Part shown: piece after piece, positions 26,916 to 34,947 of the stretch
Layout of the letters: the number at the start of each line of letters is the position of its first letter
How positions within the stretch are numbered: the stretch's first letter is position 1
Origin: Mesorhizobium sp. 131-2-1
GTDB lineage: Bacteria; Pseudomonadota; Alphaproteobacteria; Rhizobiales; Rhizobiaceae
Length of the DNA: 64,000 nucleotides
Assembly: GCF_016756535.1 (NCBI RefSeq)
Contig: NZ_AP023247.1
Coordinates: forward strand, 868,001 to 932,000
Reading direction: 5' to 3'
The notes under the pieces: model-generated
The model's database searches: none
Told to the model about the DNA's origin: nothing
What the model saw: the letters and a program-made list of their open reading frames with translations, nothing else
Translations under genes and position numbers: made by a program

Positions 26916-28549
26916 GCGAAGACCCCGTGCATGAACCAGCGCGGCGGCGTCTCGGACGCGCCGTAAAGACCCTGGCGGTAGAGCCAGTAACGGCGGCCGT
27001 CGCTGTCCTCGATGCGGAAATAGTCGCGGGTCGGCGCTTCCCCATCGCCGGGCAGTTGACGCCACCATTCCGGGGCGATGCGTTCCGGCCCCTCGGCGCG
27101 GGTGACGCGGTAGAGCGCGCGCCGCCAGCGGAAATTCATCGGCGGTCCCTCGGGCATCTCGGTGGCGGGCACCTCGATCGGCTCGGGCGAGGAAAACAGG
27201 CGGATCGGCCGCTCCGGCGGATAGATGGTCGCCGGCGGAACGGTGCGCTCAAGCCGTTGCCGCGGCGCGCGCCTTTGCGGCGCCTCGGAGAAAGGGACGA
27301 TGGCGACGGCGCGCTCCGGCAAATGGCTCTCGACGGTGACTGGCCGCAGCACCGCGGCCTCGCCGAGGCGGGCGCGGACGCGGTCGGCGAACAGCGCGAT
27401 ATCGGCGTCGTCGTCGTTGGCCTCGCCGGTGAGGTCGGTCTGCTGCATATCGAAGGCCGCGGCCGACAGCACCGAGAGGCGCACGAGGTCGAAACCGTAG
27501 CCGGCGTCGATGTCCTGTTCGAGTGCGGCAAGCCGCTCATGGAAGAGTCTGCGGATCAGCGACGGCTCGCGCAGCGGGCGCGAGGTGCCGACGGCGATGC
27601 GGCTGACGGCGCCGTCGACGCGAAAGAGCAGCAGCGCCAGCGCCCTCGCGCCCTCGCCGCGCCGTTCGAGATCGCTCTTCAGCGCCGTGGCCAGCCGGCT
27701 CACCAGCCGCTCGATGTCGTCGGTCAGCACGACCGGCTCGGCAAGGTGGCGCTCGACCGAGAGCGGCGCCACCGGCAGGCGCGGCGACACCGCCTCGTCG
27801 AGGCGGCCGAGCGCCTGGTCGAGGCGCAGCAGCAGAGAGGCGCCGAAGCGGCGGGCAAGCGGCGCGCGGGGCGCCGCCATCACCGCGCCCGTCGTGCGCA
27901 GGCCGACGCTTTCCAGGCTGGCGCGGGTCTCAGGCTCGATGCGCAGTGCTGAGAGCGGCAAGGGCACCAGAAGCGCCTCCTCCTCGCCGACCGCGACGAT
28001 GCGGTCGCCATGAAAATGCGCCGCCGCCCAGGCGGCGCCGGGCGTCGAGGCGAGCCCGGCGCGGACATCGAAACCCTGCTGGAAGAAACGGGTGAGGATC
28101 TCGTCCTGCATGGCGCGTTCGCCGCCGAACAGATGCGTGCAGCCGGTGACGTCGAGGAACAGGCCGTCGGCGCCGTCGATCGCCACCAGCGGCGTGTAGC
28201 GGTCGCACCAGTCGGCGAGGCCTTCGAGCAGGCGGCGGTCGGCCTCGGGATCGGCCTCGACGATGTCGATCATCGGGTGCATGGCGCGCGCGTCGGCGAT
28301 GCCCATGCCGCGCTTCAGATGCAGCGCCTCAGCCCGCTCGTCGAGGGCGGCGATGCGCTGGGCGTTCATGTCGCGATGGCTGATCACCAGCGGTGGGTGA
28401 GGTGAGCGCCGGCGATCCGACGGCCGGGAACGCCAGGACCGTCCCAGGCGCTGGCGCAGGATGCGGTCGGCGGCGAGATGCGGAAACCACAGCGACAGGA
28501 TCCTTTGCCCGTTCTTCCTGGGCGCTTCTTTCCTCGAATGCGTGTTCAT
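26912..28549 (-). CDS. imuB: ImuB, Y-family polymerase-like mutasome adaptor
   Basis: 545 aa. Y-family fold but with the first catalytic motif changed to [13 protein letters not shown] (no metal-binding Asp), as in all ImuB proteins, which serve as a clamp-binding bridge for DnaE2 rather than as a polymerase. [22 protein letters not shown] and [15 protein letters not shown] follow. LVPLPL near 203 is a possible beta-clamp-type motif. The C-terminal region ([28 protein letters not shown]-type end) is typical for the family. It overlaps imuA by 221 nt and dnaE2 by 4 nt. Confidence 0.93.
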   Translation of the reverse strand: MNTHSRKEAPRKNGQRILSLWFPHLAADRILRQRLGRSWRSRPSDRRRSPHPPLVISHRDMNAQRIAALDERAEALHLKRGMGIADARAMHPMIDIVEADPEADRRLLEGLADWCDRYTPLVAIDGADGLFLDVTGCTHLFGGERAMQDEILTRFFQQGFDVRAGLASTPGAAWAAAHFHGDRIVAVGEEEALLVPLPLSALRIEPETRASLESVGLRTTGAVMAAPRAPLARRFGASLLLRLDQALGRLDEAVSPRLPVAPLSVERHLAEPVVLTDDIERLVSRLATALKSDLERRGEGARALALLLFRVDGAVSRIAVGTSRPLREPSLIRRLFHERLAALEQDIDAGYGFDLVRLSVLSAAAFDMQQTDLTGEANDDDADIALFADRVRARLGEAAVLRPVTVESHLPERAVAIVPFSEAPQRRAPRQRLERTVPPATIYPPERPIRLFSSPEPIEVPATEMPEGPPMNFRWRRALYRVTRAEGPERIAPEWWRQLPGDGEAPTRDYFRIEDSDGRRYWLYRQGLYGASETPPRWFMHGVFA

Positions 28550-29375
28550 CGGGGTTCCACTCCAGTGTGAATTGTCCGGGCAGCGCCGTGCGGCTCTTGC
28601 CGATGCCGACGGTGAAGGCGGGGCGGCCGATCGAGCCGGCCAGCGGCCCGGCGATGGTTGCGCGGCCTGCCGAGGGTGCGGCCGACACGATCAGGCGCAC
28701 GGGCGCCGCGGTCGGTTCGGCCTCGCCGGCCTGACGCAGCAGGAGGACCGGGCGGCCGGCGTCCTGGGCGCGGGCGTGCAGCCGCCGCGTCGCGGTGAGG
28801 TCGAGGATCCGCGGGCTGCCGCGGATCTCGAGGATGACGGCGGCGAGCGCCGTCATGCGGGCGGCTTCCTCGGCGATCCACAGCGCGTCGAGCAGCCTTG
28901 GCGCCTCGGAAAACAGCAATTGTTCCGGCGCGATGCCGAACAGGCCCTGCAGCCCGCCGGCATAGGGAAAGCCGGCCTCGCGGAAAATCTCCGACGTGCC
29001 GATCCACAGCACGGGCGATCCCGGCTGCCGCGCGAGGATCAGGCTGGCAAGCGACAGGGCAAAGCCGGCGACGGCTCCGGCGTCGCGGGTCTCGGCGCCG
29101 TGGATCTCGCTCAGCGCCGCCTTCGGCAGGCCGCCGCCGAGCGCTGCGTCGAGCGGCTCGATGCCGGTGCGCAGGAAGGCATCCGGCGTCGCAACGGCAA
29201 GGCCGCGCCGAACCACCGTGATATCGGCGATGTCGGGAGCGCCAGGCGACGCGCCTGCCGGCGCGGGCGACGCGCCGGCCGGCGCCGCCAGGCGCTCGGG
29301 CAGCGTTCCCTCGATCTTCGCGATCTGGCGGCGCAGGGCAAAAACAGTCTCCCGCGCCACGGCGGTCATCGCCAT
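28329..29375 (-). CDS. imuA: ImuA, RecA/SulA-like mutasome protein
   Basis: 348 aa from ATG 29375 (TTG 29384 would add three residues). ALRRQIAKIEG opens the protein, then TGIEPLDAALGGGLPKAALSEIHG, the RecA-like region with a degenerate nucleotide site, VLWIGTSEIFREAGFPYAGGLQG and [18 protein letters not shown] near the usual end. ImuA acts with ImuB and DnaE2 in damage-induced mutagenesis. The frame continues 221 nt into imuB, adding a Pro/Arg-rich tail of about 74 residues that has low-complexity character. The LexA box lies 24-38 nt upstream of the ATG. Confidence 0.92.
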   Translation of the reverse strand: MAMTAVARETVFALRRQIAKIEGTLPERLAAPAGASPAPAGASPGAPDIADITVVRRGLAVATPDAFLRTGIEPLDAALGGGLPKAALSEIHGAETRDAGAVAGFALSLASLILARQPGSPVLWIGTSEIFREAGFPYAGGLQGLFGIAPEQLLFSEAPRLLDALWIAEEAARMTALAAVILEIRGSPRILDLTATRRLHARAQDAGRPVLLLRQAGEAEPTAAPVRLIVSAAPSAGRATIAGPLAGSIGRPAFTVGIGKSRTALPGQFTLEWNPDEHAFEERSAQEERAKDPVAVVSASRRRPHPAPAPGTVLAFPAVGSPALTSPTAGDQPSRHERPAHRRPRRAG

Positions 29376-29398
29376 GACGGTCAACTTTCAGCAGCATT

Positions 29399-29413
29399 GT
29401 TCCTGTTATGTTC
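29399..29413 (-). promoter_or_regulatory. LexA (SOS) box of imuA-imuB-dnaE2
   Basis: GTTC (29399-29402), seven bases, GTTC (29410-29413): the direct-repeat LexA site of alphaproteobacteria, GTTC-N7-GTTC, just upstream of imuA. Its presence explains damage induction of the mutasome operon. Confidence 0.92.
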
Positions 29414-29524
29414 TTATAGATTCCAGAGGGTGCCCCAAGAGTCAAGCAGAGTCAGAAGGAATTTATTCCTTCGTTAAGTGGCAGCGGGGCCTACATTCGG
29501 CTTGGTCGCAGCCATCCGTGATTT

Positions 29525-29709
29525 CGTCATCCCTGGGCGAAGCAGCCGCGCAGCGGCGTCGCGGAGAACCCTGGGATCCATTCCGTTACCTCGGACGTGG
29601 AGCGTGACGGTGCAGAAATTCTGCACCGTGGCAACGCCTCAATGTCGCGGCATGGATCCTCGGGTCTGCGCCGCGTCGCTTCGCTCCTTGCTCCGCCCGT
29701 GGATGACGA
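29525..29709. repeat. Dispersed palindromic repeat, family B, copy near imuA
   Basis: Bounded by tcgtcatcc (29525) and ggatgacga (to 29709). Centre ggtgcagaaattctgcacc is a perfect hairpin, and the right arm gcggcatggatcctcgggtc plus tgcgccgcgtcgcttcgctc matches the other copies. On the minus strand 29648-29661 reads GAGGATCCATGCCG, the exact uninterrupted target of the IS110 element. No gene is seen in 29385-29775. Confidence 0.85.
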
Positions 29710-29775
29710 AGGCGTCTCGGCCAATCGCCAAGGCATACAGCTCGTCACGACCCATCAAACATCTGCCCCGCGGAA

Positions 29776-30408
29776 CTAGCGCTGGCCACCGAAGGCCAGC
29801 CGGGCCGCAAGCCCTGCAAATACGGTTCCCAGCAACAGTTGGGGCGCCCGCTGAAACCGCGTGCGCCTCGACAGTGCCGCACCGATCCGGCTGGCGGTCA
29901 GGATGACCAGGCCATTGACGACCAGCCCGATCAGGTTGAGCACGGTCGCCAGCACCAGTATCTGCCCCGCCACCGAACCGGCTTGCGGCTGCACGAACTG
30001 TGGGAAAAGCGCCAGCACGAACAGCGCCATTTTCGGGTTGAGGAGATTGGTCAACAGCCCCTGCCGGACGATGCGCCCTTGCGAGTAGCGCGCGAGGCCG
30101 GCGACCGGCGCAAGCGCTGCTCCGTCGGAACGGAACGCTTTCCAGGCGAGATATGCCAGGTAGGCGGCGCCGGCATAACGCACGATGTCGTAGGCGATGG
30201 GAGCGGCAAGGAACAGTTGCGACAGGCCGAAGGCAGCGGCGAGCGCGTGGCAATAGGTGCCGGCGGCGATGCCGACATAGGTCGCCAGGCCCGCGGCGCT
30301 CCCCTGGCTGGCGCTGCGGGATGCGATCAAAAGCATGTCCGGCCCCGGCGTCGCGGTCAAAGCGAGGCAGGCAATCGCGAAAAGTCCAAGGGTGGAAAGG
30401 TCCGGCAT
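29776..30408 (-). CDS. LysE/RhtB-family amino-acid exporter
   Basis: 210-aa inner-membrane protein with about six segments. LALTATPGPDMLLIASRSASQG is the family signature near residue 18, then LATYVGIAAGTYCHALAAAFGLS and GLLTNLLNPKMALFVLALFPQFV. Members export amino acids or related small molecules; the substrate is unknown. ATG 30408 is preceded by AGGAGCTCC, a clear ribosome site. Divergent from a small metallopeptidase gene. Confidence 0.92.
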   Translation of the reverse strand: MPDLSTLGLFAIACLALTATPGPDMLLIASRSASQGSAAGLATYVGIAAGTYCHALAAAFGLSQLFLAAPIAYDIVRYAGAAYLAYLAWKAFRSDGAALAPVAGLARYSQGRIVRQGLLTNLLNPKMALFVLALFPQFVQPQAGSVAGQILVLATVLNLIGLVVNGLVILTASRIGAALSRRTRFQRAPQLLLGTVFAGLAARLAFGGQR

Positions 30409-30544
30409 GGGGAGCTCCTGATACATGGCCGGAACTGACCCGCACTCGATTCCCCGGCAGCAGCAAAGGATATGAAACAGCAATTGCCGCATCATTTGCC
30501 TCGACCGGCGCGAAAGCCTATATGCCGAGGTCAAAGGACAAAGA

Positions 30545-30976
30545 ATGGCCCGCATCTACCAGACCCGCACCTGGCACGACCAGCTTTCGCCGTCGATGGA
30601 GGAGATGGAGTTCCTGGCGCTGGAGACTTACGCCCATCTGCCGGAGGATTTCCGCAAGCTGACCGGCGAGATCGTCATCCTGATCGCCGACTTCCCGACC
30701 GACGAGATCATGGACGACCTGTCGCTGGAGACGCCGTTCGACCTGCTCGGCCTCTTCGAGGGGCGCGGCATCGCCGAACGCTGGAACCCGCAGACCGGCG
30801 AGGGGCCGAACCGCATCACGCTCTACCGCCGCGCCATCCTCGACTATTGGGCCGAGAACGAGGACACGCTGGGCGACATCGTCACCCATGTGCTGATCCA
30901 CGAGATCGGTCACCATTTCGGCCTGTCGGACGACGACATGGAGCGGATCGAGGAGGCGGCGGAGCAGACGGCGTGA
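30545..30976 (+). CDS. Minimal zincin-like metallopeptidase (PF06262-type)
   Basis: 143-aa cytosolic protein. HEIGHHFGLSDDD at 119-131 gives the zinc-binding HExxH plus a downstream Asp, in the position typical of the bacterial metallopeptidase family with SMEEMEFLALETYAHLPEDF at the N-terminus. PFDLLGLFEGRGI and ITLYRRAILDYW are also conserved. Substrate unknown. ATG 30545 follows AAAGGACAAAGA. Confidence 0.9.
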   Translation: MARIYQTRTWHDQLSPSMEEMEFLALETYAHLPEDFRKLTGEIVILIADFPTDEIMDDLSLETPFDLLGLFEGRGIAERWNPQTGEGPNRITLYRRAILDYWAENEDTLGDIVTHVLIHEIGHHFGLSDDDMERIEEAAEQTA

Positions 30977-31007
30977 GCGCGTAGCGCCATTCCGGCCGAG
31001 TTCCTTC

Positions 31008-31169
31008 GCCCCCCCCTCTGCCCTGCCGGGCATCTCCCCCTCAAGGGGGGGAGATCGGACGGCACACCGGCTTTCGCAAATCTCCAACGTTGCAAGGAAT
31101 GAGCGAGGCGCTGAAACAGCCAATCTCCCCCCTTGAGGGGGAGATGGCCGGTAGGCCAGAGGGGGGTGC
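31008..31169. repeat. Long inverted repeat, intergenic
   Basis: Left arm 31008-31055 (gcccccccctctgccctg...ggggggagat) pairs with right arm 31123-31169 (atctccccccttgagggg...gaggggggtgc). The 67-nt middle has no visible gene. It lies between convergent genes and resembles, in build but not sequence, the inverted repeat at 15275-15431. Confidence 0.82.
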
Positions 31170-31212
31170 TGTCCCACCAGCATTGAAGGATTAGCGCAGC
31201 AGCGACCAGCGC

Positions 31213-31419
31213 CTACCAGTCGCTGAGCTTGGTGTCGGGCGTGTATTCCTGGCCTTCGACATCCTTGACCACCGCCTGGCCGCAGCGCATCGATTTGGTC
31301 TTCTTGTCATAGGCATAGGTCGGCGAGCCGAACAGGTGCCAGCCCTTGTTCAGCGCCGCCGTCACCTTGTGGCAGAAGGTGGAATCGTCGGGAGCGGACA
31401 GAAAGCGGTAGAGTTTCAT
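31213..31419 (-). CDS. DUF1737 small protein
   Basis: 68 aa. MKLYRFLSAPDDSTFCHKVTAALNKGW is characteristic of the DUF1737 family, whose members have a short alpha-beta fold of unknown function; the second half is LFGSPTYAYDKK and RCGQAVVKDVEGQEY. Lies 43 nt downstream of the CitE-like gene in the same direction, after a short spacer, and is probably co-transcribed. Confidence 0.85.
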   Translation of the reverse strand: MKLYRFLSAPDDSTFCHKVTAALNKGWHLFGSPTYAYDKKTKSMRCGQAVVKDVEGQEYTPDTKLSDW

Positions 31420-31462
31420 TTCCTAAAGTCCCCATGAATTGCTGCGGCCGCGCCAAGGCCCA

Positions 31463-32338
31463 TCATGCGCCGATGGCGGCGGCCTTCGCCAGAAGTTTCT
31501 CGGCCTGGGCCAGGTGTAGCCGCTCGACCATTTTGCCGTCGAGCGCGATCACGCCCTTGCCGGCATTTTCGGGAAGCGCAAAGGCCGCCTTCACCGCGCG
31601 CGCCTGGGCGAGAGCCTCCGGCGCCGGCGCGAAGGCCTGGTTCGCCGCCTCGATCTGCGCCGGATGGATCAGCGACTTGCCGTCGAAGCCCATGGCGGCT
31701 GCTTCCGCGCATTCCCGGGCAAAGCCGTCAGCATCGCGAAAATCATTGGCGACGCCGTCCAGCACATCGAGGCCGCCGGCGCGCGCGGCCAGCACCAATT
31801 GCATCAGCCAGGGCATCAGATAGCGCCGGTCGGGCGTCGCCAGTATGCCGGTCTCCTTGACCAGGTCATTCGTTCCGGCAACGAAACAAGCCAGTCGCGA
31901 GGCTGGATCTCGACCCAGCTCGGCAAGGGCGCCGATGTTGAGCAGGGCTTTCGGCGTTTCCACCATCGTCCATAGCCTCACCGTGTCGGGCGCGAAATTG
32001 TCGTCGAGCAGGTCGCCGGCCTCCAGCACCTCGCGCGGCGTGACCACCTTGGACAGAAGGATACCGTCGGCTTCGCCTTTCGCTGCCGCCAGCAAGTCGT
32101 CGACGCCCCATTGGCTGGCCAGCGCATTGACGCGCACGATCATTTCGCAGCGCCGGTTCGGGCGTTCGGCCAGAATGCCTGCCAGTTTTTCGCGCGCCGC
32201 GACCTTGTCGGCGGGCGGCACGCCATCTTCCAGGTCGATGATCACGGCATCGCAGGCAAGCGTGGCGATCTTGGCCAGCGCCCTGTCGTTGGAGGCCGGG
32301 ATGTAGAGCACCGAGCGGCGCGGGCGGTAGGTTTGCAT
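31463..32338 (-). CDS. HpcH/HpaI aldolase / CitE-like CoA ester lyase
   Basis: 291 aa, TIM-barrel enzyme of the citrate lyase beta/malyl-CoA lyase group. RRSVLYIPASNDRALAKIATLACDAVIIDLEDGVPP holds the first metal-site acids, CEMIVRVNALASQWG the substrate Arg, RLWTMVETPKALLNI the catalytic Glu, and GFDGKSLIHPAQI the C-terminal family motif. Likely cleaves or forms a malyl- or citramalyl-type CoA ester; which one is undecided. ATG 32338 gives MQTYRPRRSVLYIP. Confidence 0.92.
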   Translation of the reverse strand: MQTYRPRRSVLYIPASNDRALAKIATLACDAVIIDLEDGVPPADKVAAREKLAGILAERPNRRCEMIVRVNALASQWGVDDLLAAAKGEADGILLSKVVTPREVLEAGDLLDDNFAPDTVRLWTMVETPKALLNIGALAELGRDPASRLACFVAGTNDLVKETGILATPDRRYLMPWLMQLVLAARAGGLDVLDGVANDFRDADGFARECAEAAAMGFDGKSLIHPAQIEAANQAFAPAPEALAQARAVKAAFALPENAGKGVIALDGKMVERLHLAQAEKLLAKAAAIGA

Positions 32339-32524
32339 TCCCGATCTATGCCGTTTGCGGGCGATGGAGGCAAGCACACAGAGCAATAGCGCGCCGAAGA
32401 CGAGCCAATCTTCGGAAGCCGGCGCCGCCGTCTGGAAAAGCCTGCACGAAAAGTGCACGCAGTTGCAGAAAAGCTCCTCCGATCTGCCCCGTTCGGTCCT
32501 CGCGAACCGCCGAAACAGGACGGC

Positions 32525-32692
32525 ATGCAAGCACACGAGAAGCCCCGTTGGTCCCTGCCCTACCGGCTGCGCAGCGATGGCTGGTGGCTGGCCGATCCGC
32601 CGAGGGTGCGGCCGACGGCGACGCTTTTGCCATTCGTGCCGAGATCGCCACCGCGCTATGCGCCGGTAAAAGCCAGGAAAACCCGCTCATGA
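32525..32692 (+). CDS. Small hypothetical protein, translationally coupled to DUF4173 gene
   Basis: 55 aa. Codons show strong G/C at third positions and the protein is Pro/Arg/Trp-rich (RWSLPYRLRSDGWWLADPP; VPRSPPRYAPVKARK). Its TGA overlaps the ATG of the DUF4173 gene in ATGA, which argues for real translation and coupling. No family recognised and no signal peptide. The other reading is that the codon pattern is chance in GC-rich DNA. Confidence 0.45.
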   Translation: MQAHEKPRWSLPYRLRSDGWWLADPPRVRPTATLLPFVPRSPPRYAPVKARKTRS

Positions 32693-34251
32693 TAGGTATT
32701 CTCGGGCCGGCGCCGGGCTATTGCCAGCGCTTCGGCGTCGCCGTGCTGCTGGTCGGGCTGGCAGATTTTTTCTTCTATGACCAGCCGGTGGGCATCACGC
32801 TTTTCCTGTTCGGCATGGTGCTCGCCGCCGCGATCGCGACCCTCAACCCCCTATCCCTCAATTCCCTGGCCTTCAACGACCGCAGGCTCTGGATCAAGCT
32901 TGCCGCCCTGCTCGCCGCGCTGCTGCCGCTGGTCGAAAACGTCAGTCCGCTGTCGGTCTCGATCACGCTGGCTGCAATGGCGGCGCTCGCGCTTTCGCTC
33001 GCCGGGCGGCTGCGGTCCGGTCTCGCCCGCATCGCCGGCCAGCTCTCGGCCTTCTTCATCGCCGCGCCATTCCGGTTCGCGTGCGACTTCGTGCGCTGGC
33101 GCAAGGCGGCGCGGCGCCATGGCCGGCGGCGCATCCGGCTGGCGGCGGTCGCCGTCTGGGTAATGCCGCTCGGTCTCGGCCTGGTCTTCCTGGCCCTGTT
33201 TGGTGCCGCCAATCCGGTCATCGAATACTGGTTCTCGCTGATCGACCTTTTTGCACTCCTCGACCTCATCCAGCTGCCGCGCCTGGTCTTCTGGCTGTTT
33301 GCGCTCGCCGGTGTTTGGGCCTTCCTGCGCCCGCGCCTGCCGCGGTTCTTCCGCCGCCTGCCGCGTAGACCGCGGATCGTCCGCAAGGAACCGCCGGCGC
33401 CGGCAAGCACGGCCGTCGAGGACGTCCTCTTCGGCAAGGCGGCGATCCTGCGCGCGCTGGTGGTGTTCAACCTTCTGTTCGCGCTGCAGACCGGGCTCGA
33501 CGCCACCTATCTGTGGGGCGGCGTGGCGCTGCCCGACGGGCTGACCTACGCCGCCTATGCGCATCGCGGCGCCTATCCGCTGATCGTTACCGCGCTGCTC
33601 GCCGCCGGTTTCGTGCTGGCGGCGCTGAGGCCCGGCAGCGAGACATCGCGGGATCCGCTGATCCGCCGGCTGGTCTATCTCTGGGTGGCGCAGAACATCG
33701 TGCTGGTCATCTCGTCGATGCTGAGGCTCGACCTCTATATCGGCGTCTATGCGCTGACCTATCTGCGCATCGCCGCCTTCGTCTGGATGGGTTTGGTGGC
33801 GGCCGGCCTTGCGCTGATCATCGCCCGCATCGCGCTCGGAAAATCCAGCGAATGGCTGCTTTCCGCCAATCTTCTGACGTTATCGGCGACGCTTTATGCC
33901 TGCTGCTACGTCAACTTTGCAGCAACGATCGCCAACTACAATGTCGACCATTCCTACGAGATGACCGGGCAAGGCGTTCCGCTCGATGCCTGGTATGTGC
34001 GTTCGCTTGGTGCGAGCGCATTTCCTGCCCTCGACCGCTTCATCGCGCACCAGGCGAGCGCGCCCGCCGCCGACGAGCCTTGCCGGCGCGACCTCGCCAT
34101 CGGGCATGCCGGGGACGAGGCCGCCTACCGCGCCGAGCAGAAAAACTGGCGCGCCTGGAGCTTTCGCGACTGGCGGCTCATCCGCACTCTCGACAAAAGA
34201 GGCCCGCTCGTGGTTCCTCAGCCTTCCCAACCTTACGTGCCGGGCCGCTGA
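32689..34251 (+). CDS. DUF4173 multi-pass membrane protein
   Basis: 520 aa with roughly ten to twelve membrane segments in two blocks: GVAVLLVGLADFFFYDQPVG onward, and ALVVFNLLFALQTGLDATYLWGGVALPDGLTYAAYAHRGAYPL, a strong DUF4153/DUF4173 motif. YLRIAAFVWMGLVAAGLALI and YVNFAATIANYNVDHSYEMTG follow in the C-terminal part, then a soluble tail. Function unknown. It lies in one run with the response regulator and kinase genes (3 nt to the next start), so it is probably part of that signalling unit. Confidence 0.88.
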   Translation: MIGILGPAPGYCQRFGVAVLLVGLADFFFYDQPVGITLFLFGMVLAAAIATLNPLSLNSLAFNDRRLWIKLAALLAALLPLVENVSPLSVSITLAAMAALALSLAGRLRSGLARIAGQLSAFFIAAPFRFACDFVRWRKAARRHGRRRIRLAAVAVWVMPLGLGLVFLALFGAANPVIEYWFSLIDLFALLDLIQLPRLVFWLFALAGVWAFLRPRLPRFFRRLPRRPRIVRKEPPAPASTAVEDVLFGKAAILRALVVFNLLFALQTGLDATYLWGGVALPDGLTYAAYAHRGAYPLIVTALLAAGFVLAALRPGSETSRDPLIRRLVYLWVAQNIVLVISSMLRLDLYIGVYALTYLRIAAFVWMGLVAAGLALIIARIALGKSSEWLLSANLLTLSATLYACCYVNFAATIANYNVDHSYEMTGQGVPLDAWYVRSLGASAFPALDRFIAHQASAPAADEPCRRDLAIGHAGDEAAYRAEQKNWRAWSFRDWRLIRTLDKRGPLVVPQPSQPYVPGR

Positions 34252-34254
34252 TCG

Positions 34255-34947
34255 ATGCCGCACAACATTCTCGTCGCCGACGACGATCCGCATATCCGCG
34301 AGATCATCTGCTTCGCGCTGGAAAAGGCCGGCATGAAGACGCAAGGCGTCGCTGACGGCGCCGCCGCCCTGCGGGCGATCGAGCGCCGCGCGCCCGATCT
34401 CGTTGTGCTCGACATCGGCATGCCGGAGATGGACGGGCTGGAGGTGTGCCGGCGGCTCAGGCAGGTATCCGACGTGCCGGTGCTGTTCCTGTCCGCGCGC
34501 GACGAGGAGATCGACCGCATCCTCGGGCTGGAAATGGGCGGCGACGACTATGTGACCAAGCCGTTCAGCCCGCGCGAGCTGGTCGCCCGCGTCAACGTCA
34601 TCCTGCGCCGCGCCCGCCCCGCTCCGGCCGAGGCCGAAGAGCGGCAATTCGCGCGTGGCGGGCTGGTGCTGGTGCCGGCCAGCCATGGCGCGAGCTTCGA
34701 CGGCAGGCCGCTGGCGCTGACGGGCATAGAATTCTCGATCCTGAAAGGGTTCCTCGCCCGCCCCACCCATGTGCTCGCCCGCGAGGCGGTGATGGCCAAT
34801 GCCTATGCCGCCAACATCCATGTCTCGGAGCGCACCGTCGACAGCCATATCCGCAACATCCGCGCCAAACTGGCGGCGGCCGGCTGCACGGATGCGATCG
34901 AGACCGTGCATGGCGTCGGCTTCCGGCTCGGCCGATGCGGCGGCTGA
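34255..34947 (+). CDS. OmpR-family response regulator (CreB-like)
   Basis: 230 aa. Receiver: VADDDPHIREIICFALEKAG, Asp53 in LVVLDIGMPEMDG, LSARDEE and YVTKPFSPRELVARV. Winged-helix output domain: LALTGIEFSILKGFLARPTHVLARE, SERTVDSHIRNIRAKL and IETVHGVGFRLG. Partner of the kinase whose start lies inside the last 13 nt of this gene. By order and kinase type it resembles CreBC-like systems. Confidence 0.94.
   Translation: MPHNILVADDDPHIREIICFALEKAGMKTQGVADGAAALRAIERRAPDLVVLDIGMPEMDGLEVCRRLRQVSDVPVLFLSARDEEIDRILGLEMGGDDYVTKPFSPRELVARVNVILRRARPAPAEAEERQFARGGLVLVPASHGASFDGRPLALTGIEFSILKGFLARPTHVLAREAVMANAYAANIHVSERTVDSHIRNIRAKLAAAGCTDAIETVHGVGFRLGRCGG

Noticed and set aside
24432..26966. An 844-codon open frame on the plus strand
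   Set aside because: It lies wholly opposite dnaE2, whose motifs are unmistakable. Its protein is Asp/Gly/Arg-rich with no fold; it is the usual antisense frame of GC-rich genes.
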